This document shows, piece after piece, positions 1 through 10,283 of a stretch of DNA of 64,000 nucleotides; position 1 is the stretch's first letter; every line of letters starts with the position of its first letter. The stretch is from Zonotrichia leucophrys gambelii. Its lineage: Eukaryota > Chordata > Aves > Passeriformes > Passerellidae. The notes under the pieces were generated by a model that was not told the DNA's origin, did not search any database, and worked only from the letters and a program-made list of their open reading frames with translations. The translations under genes and the position numbers were made by a program. The DNA lies in contig NW_026992285.1 in NCBI RefSeq assembly GCF_028769735.1, positions 124,001-188,000 on the forward strand. The letters run 5' to 3'.

Positions 1-1499
1 ACCAAAACTGCAGGAAAAACAAAAAAGTGCAACATTTTTTTAGTGTTACAGAATCAAGGTGTGACTTTCTTCTGGCCAGGATGTGCAACAGGAATTGCTT
101 CATCCACACATTGCCCAGCTTGTGCAGAGGAAATCATTCCATCGCACAGGATTTTTTACTGTTTTTTTCACAGACTTATGCAGTCAAAACCCAGAGAAAT
201 TAATTGATTCAATGCTCCTCCATCACAAGTTACACAGTCCTTACTGTTTGGTTTCCTACTGGTTATCAATCTGTTTGCCTTCCACATTCATAAGTTTCTC
301 ATCCTCCCTTCTCTTCTCTCTCTTTTCCCAGACCAGGAGTCTCAGACCATGCCAGGGCTGATGCCTCCTCTGACACCAGCAGGACAGCTGCAGCTCTCAA
401 CCACTGGGGCTGCCAAGGGGCAAATGCCTACAGCCAGCTGGGCACAGATGTGGCACAGCCCAAATGTGCTCCAGGAGCGCCTCCAGAGCTGACTGAGGGA
501 CAGCACCAAACAAGACTCACAAACAGAGATTGATCCAAAGGCACTCACAGAAACTCTCCCAACATCTGGTGCTGCTTCTCTTTCTCTTCCAGGGCCTGAA
601 GAAGTTTTGTTTCCCTTCTTGTCCCACACCTGCCAGAAACCTTGAGAGGAAAAAAAGATACAGCTGTTACTCTTCATTATGACCTTCAAAGGCTTTGGCT
701 TCACTGGTGGGTGCAGCCTCCCAGAAACAGCAGCAGACACTCCTCACCCTGCTGGAGCTGATTTGTCCCTTCCCTGCTCTGCTCTCACAATTGTCCCTTT
801 TCCACTCTGCCAAACTGAGCAGCCCTGAGGAGCTGCAAGAGAACGGCAGTGTATGCACAGGGACAGGCTTCTCCTGACACGTTTCACATCCTGCATCCAG
901 AGTGATGATCCAAGGGCTTCTTTTACGTCTCCACAAGTGTGGACAGAGCCACACAGACATAGCAATAGCAAATTCTGACAGAGTACCAAGAGAAGCTGAA
1001 ACAAATTTAATACTCTATTCTTCAGATAACAACTAAGTCCAATGAACCACTGTGCACTCACACCGCTTGGTGTGCAAAGGCTCAATACACCTCCAGTGTG
1101 TGCTGAACTACAAAACATGGAAATAAAAACCAATCTTGCTCCACAAAACCAAACAAAGAAAAATCATAAGAAACTTCCATAGACTAGGAAATACTTGTGT
1201 GCCTTTGCACACAGTTCCCAAGAACTCGAAACAACATTTACGATAGAATTTACAATTTACATGAGTCTGACAAAAGCACCAAATACTGCACCTAGCAGAA
1301 AAAATTTGGCTGCAAAACCATTACATCCTATGACTGATCCGAGACAAGACAAAAAGCTCCTCTTAGCAAGAAAAATTAACTAGCCTTTGTCCCAGTAAAA
1401 AAAAAAACCAAAAACATAACACCAAATTAAAAACAGACAAACTCCAGCATGTCCTGAGTTTCATTTGATGTTCAGGAATGTCATAGCACAGCTGGTCTG
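1..1499. other. No recognised gene or repeat
   Basis: Moderately AT-rich DNA with short overlapping open frames on both strands, none over about 130 codons and none with a domain I recognise. There is no exon-like pattern that I can defend and no LTR signature. It could be ancient repeat or intergenic sequence. Confidence 0.5.
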
Positions 1500-1837
1500 T
1501 AACTGGAAAGATAAATCTGGCTATAAAAAGAAATCCAATTCAGCAGGCCTAGTTCATTGTATAAAAGAAGTAAACAAGTCCCTAAGTGAGCAATGATAGG
1601 ATGGATTTGAACTCAAACAGGGGACCCCAGCCAATCCCATTCAATCCTGAATGCAGACATATCATTGGCCAGGGGGCTTGGCGATGCTGAGACCCCGACC
1701 AATCAGTTGTTCAGGAGTGGGAATTTTGAACCCCCTATAAAAGGGGGAAGCCATAATAAATATTTGTTGTTTGCCACATGATCCTCAGCGAGTCCTGTCG
1801 TGTGTCTGTTTCCAACCTACGATTGTAATGTAATACA
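1500..1837 (+). mobile_element. Probable solo LTR, left edge uncertain
   Basis: A promoter-like block typical of an LTR: CCAAT at 1631-1635 and 1699-1703, TATAAAA at 1736-1742, AATAAA at 1755-1760, and a GT-rich tail ending in ...AATACA at 1837. The left boundary and TSD could not be found, so the start is approximate. The AATAAA lies only about 13 bp beyond the TATA box, so it would sit upstream of the expected transcription start. The second-best reading is an unrelated promoter-like sequence. Confidence 0.5.
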
Positions 1838-3502
1838 GGAGCTTCCTGGACAGGGGATGTCTAAGGGAGGGTCTCGTACACCCTTTCCAGCCCCTCTGTC
1901 CCTGTGAGTTCCCTCCCCCTCAGGCACCACTGCTCTGCCCGGGGCTGGGCAGCTTTAACTCCTGCTGGAGGCAGAGGGATCACGGCAAGCCTGGGTCAGG
2001 ATCAGCCCACAGAGACATCCCACACAGACACCCCTCCACCAGGACAGCATCCCCTGGGCCCTGCCCCCATCACCCAGCACCAGTGGAGCTAGGCTGGGCT
2101 GGGCTGAACTCTGGTTACACTCCTGACATCTGTCTTGAGCAGCAGCATGGCCCCACAGCCTGCCACAGGGCTCAGCAGCGCAAGCAGCAGCCACCTCCAA
2201 AGGGCATTTCCCACTGATACTTTTAACCCTGTCCTGGCCCTCACACATAGCTGCATCTCATAGGTACTCACAGGCCTGAAAGCTCTCAGAAGACAAGCCC
2301 ATTCTGTCACCAACTTTCTTGCCCTGCTTTCTCCAAAAAACACTGGAATTTACTTGATGCTTTTAAAGTTCTCCACAAAAAGCAACCAAGGAGCCTAGTA
2401 CAGCAGCATTCCTGCATTTAAACCTTCCACAGCCAAAAGAATTCCCAACAAACCTTTAAGCCAGGCAATTCTTTATTTGCTAAAGGGGACCATCTCAGAA
2501 AAAAGTTAATCAACCAGACACATCAAACAGGGAACCAGAGGCTACCTGAATGCCTTGAAATTAGGAAAGCTTAAGCGGGACAAAAAAATTCACTCTTCTC
2601 AAAAGCTGTCTCTACGTCCCATAAGTAGCTCTTATGAACTCAATAGCAACTTCCACAGAAGTTCTAGTATTAAACTCCTTGCATAAATCAGCCAAGAATG
2701 CAAACATGAAAGGACTTTTTTCCCTGCCATTTTTTTCAAGGTAAAAGCTAATTAACATCTTCAGCATCCTATGCAGTCCAGCTACTTTCCCACTTTCCCA
2801 TAGCCTTCATCTTACCATGTAACGACATCACAGGGCTCAAACAGCTTTCCCTGCAGGCATTTCAATTTGTCACTTCCTTCCCCACGGAGGAGTCTGAAAT
2901 AAGAAAAACACCCTTGTGTCCCTCCACCTCGACTCCAGGCAGGGATGCAGGACCAGCAACACCTCCTGAAGAGAATACAACTTCTCAACTCCTGTCTCAA
3001 ACACAGACCCCAATTTAAGCCACACACAACACAGATTCAAGGGTGGAGCAATGAAGGCAGGAAAGCCTCTGTGCCTTCCCTGACCAACAAATCCCAACTC
3101 CTCACTGGGAGTACAAGTCCTGCTCTCACCTGCAGAAACACCAAAAGCCAGTCTAGTTTTTATTTCCAGAAAAGCTTCCCAAGCTGGCAATTCTCCCAGC
3201 ATGGAGCAAAAAACCCCCCACTCCACCAGAGCCATGGGACACCACAAGAAAGAGGGAAAATTGACACAGAACACACACAAAAGACTAACTCGGCACCAAA
3301 ATGCTTGAGAGCAACCATTGCCTCCTAACCCTGCACAGGAAAAGGCCTTGGGATTCTAAGGCAAACTCCCACAGACAGACAGAAAGGGGAAGGAGGGAAG
3401 CACAACCTGATGGGATACAGCTCTGGCACCACATTTCTTCTTCCCCTCTCTCATTTTTCAGCTGGGAGGAAAAGAGGAACCTGTGACTTGCCCACACTAC
3501 GG
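1838..3502. other. No recognised gene or repeat
   Basis: About 1.7 kb between two LTRs. The open frames are short and overlap on opposite strands. I see no conserved domain, tandem repeat or LTR. Confidence 0.5.
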
Positions 3503-4537
3503 TGTTACAGATGGATAATGAGATGATTTGCTCTCACAATTAAAGGATAAATATTGCGTGAATATTAAGAGAAGCTTTAGTGATGTATAGTTATGTTATT
3601 GTAGTTTAGATGTCCTCTGTTCTCCCCAGTTCCCTTTTCCCCCTCCTCTGTATTGTTACCATCAGACAGCCTGTGCTATCTGTGAAATATGCATGTATTT
3701 TATGATTGGCTTTTCGCAAATATTAAAATGAATATTATATGTGTTGTGTTAGAAAGTAATGCTGTATTCATTCTCTTAAGTACTCTGTTAAATATAGTTT
3801 TAGGTTATAAAAATTGTTAAAATAGAAACGATGCTATGTAGGATACTTTTTTAAAAGAAAGTACTCGCAGCGAGATAGCAGCCACAGGACACTTAAATCT
3901 TTCAGAGAAGAAGAATTTATAGCCCTCTTATCAGAAGAAACGAACTTCTTCCCGCCTCGAAGGCACTGTTAGGATTTGGAGGAAGAAGTTGATGATGACC
4001 AGACAGAATCCTCTTTTTGAATGGAATTTATGCATCCTGTATGAAGTGTATGAATATGCAACAGGCTATTGCTTTTAAGGGTTAATCCTTTGTTAACGGG
4101 TGTCCTTTTTCGGGCTGTGCTGCCCAGAAAAAGGTACCCGGATGTCCGTAACTCTTTGTCTTTATTGTTTCATATTGTCCTAATTCAAATTGTCCAAATT
4201 ATTATTACTCTAATTGTATTGCTATTTTTATAACCATTTAATTACTATTAATCTTTTAAAGTTTTAAAAACAAGTGATTGGCATTTTTCACATCCACCAA
4301 TAAATGGCGAAGAAGAATTAACTGACAGATTTTGGGAAGGACCAAGGTTGGCTGATGGAACTCCCAGGAGTATAAAAGACTGAGTATCCATCTTGAAGAC
4401 AAACCGTCCACATGATAGGCAGCCACAAAGGGAGTTCCCAGCTCTTCAACTTTTTCCTTATTTAGTCCTTCTGTTGTATTTTTGTTAAGGTTTAATAAAC
4501 CCTTTAAAATTTTTTAAGTGAGCAGTTGTCTCTCACA
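3503..4537 (+). mobile_element. Solo LTR of about 1.03 kb
   Basis: It starts TGTTACAGATGG and ends ...GTCTCTCACA, the TG...CA ends of a retroviral LTR. A long AT-rich U3 is followed by TATAAAAG at 4371-4378 and AATAAA at 4494-4499, about 120 bp apart, which fixes the plus orientation. The style matches passerine ERV LTRs known to me. No internal retroviral sequence or primer site follows it. I could not find matching flanks, so its boundaries or TSD may have decayed. Confidence 0.75.
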
Positions 4538-4697
4538 TTGGCAAAGGCCGCCAGCCCTCATTGTCCTGGCAATGCCGGCCTCGGCTCTCCTCTCTCACCA
4601 CCGGCACGGGCAGTGTCAGCAGCCCTTTGCTGCAGCTACCCCAGGCCGCACACCTGGCTGTGCGCCGCCCTGCCTGCTGTGCCGCTCTGCTGGGTCA

Positions 4698-5378
4698 TGA
4701 AATAAACAGGGCCAGGAGACTTCTTCTCCTTTTTAATGCCTTTATTAAAAGTGATCAGCTCAGGATTGGGCAGCTCGGCAGGGCTGCAGTCCCCATCGTG
4801 TCTCCCAGGGTGACTCAGAGGAGGACATGCGCAGCTCTGTCCACAAGGGGCAGAGCTGGGGGATCCGGTCCTCGTGGGAGCCTTCAGGGCGTGGTGTCCC
4901 CGTCAGATGTTAATTTCGTCTCAGTCTCACTTCCTCCCAGACCTGGCCCAGGGGCTCTCGAACACAGGGTGAGGATCAACGAAGGTTTCCAGCGTCTCTG
5001 CAGGCTCAACACTCGGCTCCTCATGTCCAGACATCACTTCAGTCTCTCAACTCTTAATTGGCTCGTTGTTTTTGGGGTTTCCTTTGTGCGTTTGGAGTCG
5101 GGGTCCCAAAAAGCATGCTGATCCTGGAGTCACTTTGCATAACCCCCCCCACCCTCTCAGGTGTCTTCACTACTCTGGGAAAAGTACACCTTAGCCTCGG
5201 GGAAGGGCCATTACCTCGCCCTAGCCAGGGCTTTTACTAATACAAAAACAACCATTAACTACAACGACCTGTGATTACAATAACAAAACACGCAGAACTT
5301 TGGCCAGGACAGTAATCTGGCTGCCTTTTTGCAACTTTTTCTCACAAAAAAATATTAACCGAATTTTTGTTCATAACA
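4698..5378 (-). mobile_element. Solo LTR, family A copy 1
   Basis: A 681-bp element with TG...CA ends, flanked by the exact 5-bp duplication GGTCA at 4693-4697 and 5379-5383. On the minus strand it runs from TGTTATGAACAAAAA to ...CTGTTTATTTCA and has AATAAAGGC near its 3' end, giving its orientation. It aligns along its length with 6387-7073 and, inverted, with 8595-9264. Nothing internal remains, so it is a solo LTR left by LTR-LTR recombination. Confidence 0.92.
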
Positions 5379-5383
5379 GGTCA

Positions 5384-6000
5384 CACGGCCCCTGCTGGAT
5401 CACTGCTGGGGGTGACCACCAAGCCACCGAAGGCAGAAACGAACAGCGCCGTGCCACTCACCGTGCCGCATTGGGGCTCCTCTCTTCACACTACCTTGAC
5501 CGTGTGGTCCGTTCCACCTGCCCCATGGCCTACCGTGCAATGTGTGTGCTCCACACCGCGTGGCACGCATGTTGCCAGACCCTGCCGAGAGCTGGGCGGA
5601 GCCGGGGCGTGACTCTGCCAGAAGAGCCATGGGAGTGGTGGGGTCCCGATGAGGCTGAGTGGACGGTGAGCGCGGGTGCCTGTGTGCGGGCACCCAAGGG
5701 TGAGCAGAAGGGGAGATGGAGAGATGGAGGAGGTAGCACCACACAGCGTAAAATAGTTCATGGTCCCGCAGCCGCCCACTCCACACTCCCTCGTCTGCTG
5801 ATAAGAGGGGGCCCCGGCCCTGCCTGCGCCTGTAGCAAGGTGGCTCCGCAGACCACGGGCAGCCCTGGGCAGGCGATAGAACACTGCAGGCAACCCAGGG
5901 GCCATGCAGCTGTATGTACCACACGGGGAGCCACTGGGAACCATTTTACACCTCCCGCAGAGCTTTGGGGGCACACAGAGACCCCACAGCAAGTTGTTGC
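5384..6000. other. GC-rich DNA, no recognised content
   Basis: GC-rich sequence that is open in several frames on both strands (up to 240 codons). The overlap of long frames on both strands reflects few stop codons in GC-rich DNA, not a gene. I recognise no domain. Confidence 0.5.
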
Positions 6001-6289
6001 TGTTAGAAAAATTAATCCATGATGCCAAACGTTTATGTCCAAAAAGGAGACAGGGGAGTCCTGTAAATTTATTCACATAAAGGGAGAGGTCATGGGGCAT
6101 TTCCCATAGGGTCTCTGAAATGGTTTGTGGAGGCAGCCCCCTTTTTATCCTAAGTTCTCATTGCATCACCCTCTTCTTTTTGTTCTCATTGCATCACCCT
6201 CTTCTTTTTCCCCACTGGATGAGGCAATTTGAAGGTACAGACTTCCTGAATAGCCTACTGTCCAAACCCAGGAAATTCCTCTGGCTGCC
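6001..6289 (-). mobile_element. Partial LTR, truncated
   Basis: It begins TGTTAGAAAAATTAATCC. On the minus strand this is an LTR end, with AATAAA (plus-strand TTTATT near 6067) placed as in a U5/R region. The far end is lost where the plus-strand ERV fragment starts near 6290. A 28-bp segment (GTTCTCATTGCATCACC...) is tandemly duplicated at 6154-6181 and 6182-6209. No TSD could be assigned. Confidence 0.5.
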
Positions 6290-6386
6290 CTGGAGGGCTC
6301 AAGCCCCTGCCCGGGGGGCTCACACACCTTGTCACAGAGCCCAAAACCCCTGTGCTTTTGATTTAGCCCTTGGAAAAAACAATTAC

Positions 6387-7073
6387 TGAAATAAGCAGAG
6401 CAGGAGACCTTTTCTCCTTTTATTGCCTTTATTAAAAGTGATCAGCTAAAGGTTGGGAAGCTCGACAGGTCTGCGGCTTACCATCGCCGTTCTTAGGGTG
6501 AGGAGGAGGAGGAGGAGGAGGAGGAGGAGGAGGAGGAGGAGGAGGAATGTGCAGCTTTGTCCACGAGGGGGCAGAGCTGGAAGTCCCGTCCTCACAAGAG
6601 CAGTGGGGCTATCCCATGTGATTCGCAACTCTCAGGTTTGCCATCCAGGGTCTTGGCCTCAGCTGAAGTCTTCTTGCTTAGGGCGAGGGGCAACAAAAGT
6701 TTTCAGCATCTCTGCAGGCTTGGTACTTTGTTCCTCATGTCCAGATATCACTCTGAACTCTTAATTCTGTGTTGGCACGTTATTTTTGGGGTCTTTTTGG
6801 TAAGTTTGGTGGAGTTCCTTCCCATGGCATGCTGGTCTCGAGGATATTTTGCATTCTCTCTGATGCTCCCCCTCCCACCCCATGTCCCCTCCTCTCACCG
6901 GGGAGGACAACTTAGCCCCAGGCAGGGCCATATTGATACAAAAGGAGCAATTAACTAAAAGACCGGTGATTACAATAACAAATAGGTAGAACTCCACCTT
7001 GGCAACGACCGGTCCAACTGGTTCTGCAACTCTTTTTTCCCCCCCAAAAATGGCAGATTTTTTGTTTATAACA
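6387..7073 (-). mobile_element. Solo LTR, family A copy 2
   Basis: A 687-bp LTR with TG...CA ends, aligned to 4698-5378 but more diverged. It is flanked by ATTAC (6382-6386) and GTTAC (7074-7078), a 5-bp duplication with one mismatch. It lies inside the plus-strand ERV fragment at 6290-8177. It carries an expanded AGG microsatellite at 6501-6546 that the other two copies lack. Confidence 0.88.
6501..6546 (+). repeat. (AGG)n microsatellite
   Basis: About 15 AGG triplets inside family A LTR copy 2. Copies 1 and 3 carry only a few GAG or CTC triplets at the same place, so this is a local expansion after insertion. Confidence 0.95.
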
Positions 7074-7314
7074 GTTACCAACCTTTATATGAAGAATTAC
7101 AAGTCAAGAAAGTTTAGGTAGAATAATAGTTAGTTTGTCACGGAGTGAAAAATAGAATTTTGAGGTTTTTAGAATGGGGGCTCAGAGTCCCAAGATGGAG
7201 GAATTTGGGCGTGCCTTGTCCTTTTTCCTTCTTCTTCCTAGCCTCCATCTTCTGGGTGATGTTGGTTTTAGATTGGTTAAGAGTAGAAGCTCACTGTCTA
7301 ACATAGATTATAAG

Positions 7315-7888
7315 TGTTATAGATTGAGCCGACAATTTGCCAAGTATAATCAATTGAGAATTTATTGATTACAGCGGGCAAGACAATAAGCAAATCAGCG
7401 CTGGGCGACAGGGGAGTCTCCGCTCCTCCAACTGCCGCACTCTTCTGATATTTCGTTGGATTTCTATACAGTCCTGCTTCCGGGTTGACATGTCTTTCAG
7501 GGTAGTACTCTGCGTATTCTTCTTCTGTTGCTAGGTGGTCGTAGTCCACCTCCCGGTGGTCTGAAGATGAAGGCCGGTATTTTTCCTTATTTGGTAGGTT
7601 TGTCTGATTCCTGGAATTTTAAACTCAATCTACTGAGTTCCTGGAATCTTAAGTTTACTGAGCAGATAAGCTAATACTGTGCTATCAATCATAGCAAGCC
7701 CACCACCCATGTCAACAGTTTACTAAGCAGATAAACAAATGTTGTGAAACCCATTGTCTTTGGTTTCACCTTCCTTATCCTTTTAAGTCTGGAAATTTAC
7801 TAGGCAAACAAATGGATGTGGTGCAACAGTCTTACTGGAATAACTTTGTCAGCTTTGATGAACAAACTTAAAGTTTTAACCCATTACA
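7315..7888 (-). mobile_element. Solo LTR nested in an older LTR
   Basis: A 574-bp LTR starting TGTTATAGATTG and ending ...CCCATTACA, flanked by exact ATAAG at 7310-7314 and 7889-7893. The minus strand has AATAAATTC near its 3' end. It interrupts the U3 of the 6290-8177 element at a point that is continuous in the related copy near 54880. An 83-codon minus-strand open frame (7298-7549) lies inside it and is not a recognisable gene. Confidence 0.9.
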
Positions 7889-8372
7889 ATAAGTATTGGG
7901 AAATTATGGTAAATAATCTGCACGTAGTTTTTAGCATAAAAAGATAACACTGCCTCTGAGGCGGGCAGTGTGCCTCAACCCAACCTGCCAGACAGACCTC
8001 GGCGGGTTGGAGAAAGAATTTTATAGATAAGAAACAATAAACAACCTTGAGAGCAAGAATAGAAGAGTTCTGACTTCTTCTTCAATTGCCAGGCTGGGAA
8101 AAGAGACTTTCTAACGCATCTCGGGGTCACTCTGACTAGCAGAGATTCTGAGAGCCTACTCTATGCTGCCCTCTAATACGCACTCCCACTTTTGTTATAT
8201 GTAAGAAAGAAAAAGAAACTCTTCCTAATTCTATTAAGTCTCTCTTCTCTTGCTCTAGGTTCAGGAATGTAACACAGCCTTGCAGAGCAACAGTCCGTGT
8301 TTCTTAGTAACAGTTTCTAGAACTAAGAGTGAAACATGGGGTCAGAAACTAGAGGATATGTAAGAGCCTAAA

Positions 8373-9622
8373 TGAGGGATGAGAGACTCCAGGTGGCTCT
8401 CCAAAATGCAGTTTATTATATCCAAGACGTTACAGCAGTCCAGGGTCGTGGGCGACAGAGCCTGTGCCTTCAGCTGGTCAGCTCCAGCTACAGGCAGGCC
8501 TGGAGACCCTTTGTTTTTGGTTACATTGCATTATATTCTTTTCTTTGCTTAGCATCCTAATACAGTAGAACCAATCTATACCTTAACTATTATCTGTTAT
8601 GAACAAAAATTCAGTTAATGTTTTTTTTGTGGGAGGGAGTTGCAGGGACGCCGTGGGGTCGGTCTCTGCCAGGATACTTAGTGCTTTGTTATTGTAATAC
8701 CGGGTCGTTGAGGCTTATCTCTTCTTTTGTATTAGTAAAAAGCCTGGCTGGGTGCGGTGGACCCTTCCCCCCCGAGGCTGTGCTCTCTTACAACATAGGG
8801 AAGACACCTGAGAGGGTGGGGGGGGTTATGCAAAGTGACTCCAAAGTCCAGAATGCTTTGTGGGAACCCGACTCGAAATGACACGAGAAAACCCCAAAAA
8901 CAACGAGCCAATTACGAATTGAGAGACTAAGGTGATGTCTAGATGTGAGGAGCCAAGTGCTGAGCCTGCAGAGATGCGGAGCCCCTCTCGCCCTGACCAT
9001 GGGAGTCGTCCCCAGCGCCGAGACTGAGGGGGACCGCACTGACAACGCAACATCTGACGGGGACCTCACGCCCTAAGGCTTCCACGAGGACTGGATCCCC
9101 CAGCTCTGCCCCTAGTGGACGGAGCTGCGCATATCCTCCTCCTCTGAGTCGCCCTGGGAGACGCGATGGGGACTGCAGCCCTGCCGAGCCGCCCAATCCT
9201 GAGCTGATCACTTTTAATAAAGGCATTAAAAAGGAGAAGAAGTCTCCTGGCCCTGTTTATTTCATTATCTATAGCCTATCATAACTACTATAATTACCAT
9301 ATTCATGTTACTATTCTCTAATCACTAAAAGTTAGTACATTACAGTTTAAGCTAGAAGATGTTTTTCAGTTTTCTTGCAGTGGAAAATTCTGAGACCTCT
9401 TTTCTGCTTGCAACATCGACAGGCTTGTTTGCCTGTGCTATCTTTCTGCTTGGTAAAAACATCTTGTTTGAGGTGGGTTTATCCTCTGCTCTAAGTCATA
9501 AAAACCCCTTCTAACTAACATACACTTTGCCTCCTTGGTTATCTAGTAAGACTGGCTCAGCAATTCTTTTCTTCTATATCAAAACTTGCTTCCAACTCTA
9601 TTCCTTCATCAGACTCTACATT
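8373..9622 (-). mobile_element. LTR split by a family A LTR
   Basis: It starts TGAGGGATGAGAGACTCC and ends near ...CAGACTCTACATTTA, with plus-strand TTTATTATATCC near 8412 marking a minus-strand AATAAA. Without the inserted LTR at 8595-9264 and one TTATC copy it would be about 575 bp. The outer ends are judged from general resemblance to passerine LTRs, and I found no TSD, so edges are approximate. Confidence 0.6.
8595..9264 (+). mobile_element. Solo LTR, family A copy 3
   Basis: A 670-bp LTR, the same family as 4698-5378 and 6387-7073 but in the opposite orientation. It starts TGTTATGAACAAAAATTC, ends ...CTGTTTATTTCA, and has AATAAAGGC near 9216. It is flanked by exact TTATC at 8590-8594 and 9265-9269. 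It is inserted in the LTR at 8373-9622. Confidence 0.93.
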
Positions 9623-10283
9623 TAAAAATCTTTCTGCTAAGCATACATATCTGTGAGACTTTCTTGTCAAACTTTCATCCTTCCCAACAAGGATATATAT
9701 TCATCATAGAAATTAGAAGGCATTGATTAAGAATTGGCACATAAATGATGGATGTTGCTTAATATTTGCATGAGAAGGGAAAGGACTACATTCAAAACAG
9801 CAAGAAAGAATGCAAGGATGCCTAATAAGGGGAAGGATGTTTATCAAGAATAGAATACAGTATGCAAGGATACTGAGATAACAAGTGTCCTTGGGCCCCT
9901 GAAACCAGATGAATCTGGACTCCTGGCTTGGACAGTGGCCAAAAGATCAGTAAGCATGCTCAACGCAGGGGGGTCAGAAAGTAAACCCTGAGGAAGACAA
10001 CTTTATTTTATCCCTATGACCCCTGACCCCTGAGACGACCACCAGAGACAACTGCACAGGCACAAAGGACTGATAAGATGATTAACCTACAAAGCAAAGA
10101 GGGAGGGGAGGCAGAAAATGATCTATTGTGAAGCTTGATGCATATGTAACATTCTAGGGGATAAAAGATAACATAAGTGAACAGGGGCACACATGTCTTT
10201 GTGGAGATATCCCACATGCGTCTGGCTGAATAAAAATGTACCTACTTTAAAACTCATTTTGTCTTTGAGTTTTGGAGTCTCTC
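9623..10283 (+). mobile_element. Probable plus-strand LTR next to the ERV-C env end
   Basis: It has a TATA-like GATAAAAG at 10160-10167 and AATAAA at 10229-10234, followed by a T-rich tail (...CATTTTGTCTTTGAG), the usual layout of U3, R and U5. Both edges are uncertain; the true left end may be as far right as about 9840. It lies where the 3' LTR of minus-strand ERV-C would be expected, but its orientation is opposite, so it is better read as a separate insertion. Confidence 0.5.

Larger units (their letters stand above)
6290..8177 (+). mobile_element. ERV 3' end plus LTR, broken by two later LTRs
   Basis: This fragment is homologous to 54480-55157. Both share a GGGGGGCTCA segment, a TGTCTAACAT segment, and the tail GATAAGAAACAATAAACAACC with AATAAA (8036-8041 here). 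Its plus orientation follows from that signal. It was later split twice: by the family A LTR at 6387-7073 and by another LTR at 7315-7888, each flanked by duplicated target bases, so the pieces rejoin cleanly. The right end near ...CTAATACG is approximate. It is a non-autonomous remnant; the ERVL-like class is a guess from style. Confidence 0.65.

Noticed and set aside
1..3500. Host exons in the first 3.5 kb
   Set aside because: No frame combines length, splice-like borders and a recognisable domain; overlapping frames on both strands are all short.
5300..6100. 240-codon plus-strand and 204/174-codon minus-strand frames
   Set aside because: They overlap each other in GC-rich DNA, run into LTR sequence and have no recognisable domain.
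9623..10283. 3' LTR of ERV-C
   Set aside because: Its signals are on the plus strand, opposite to ERV-C, and it does not resemble 32265-32879.
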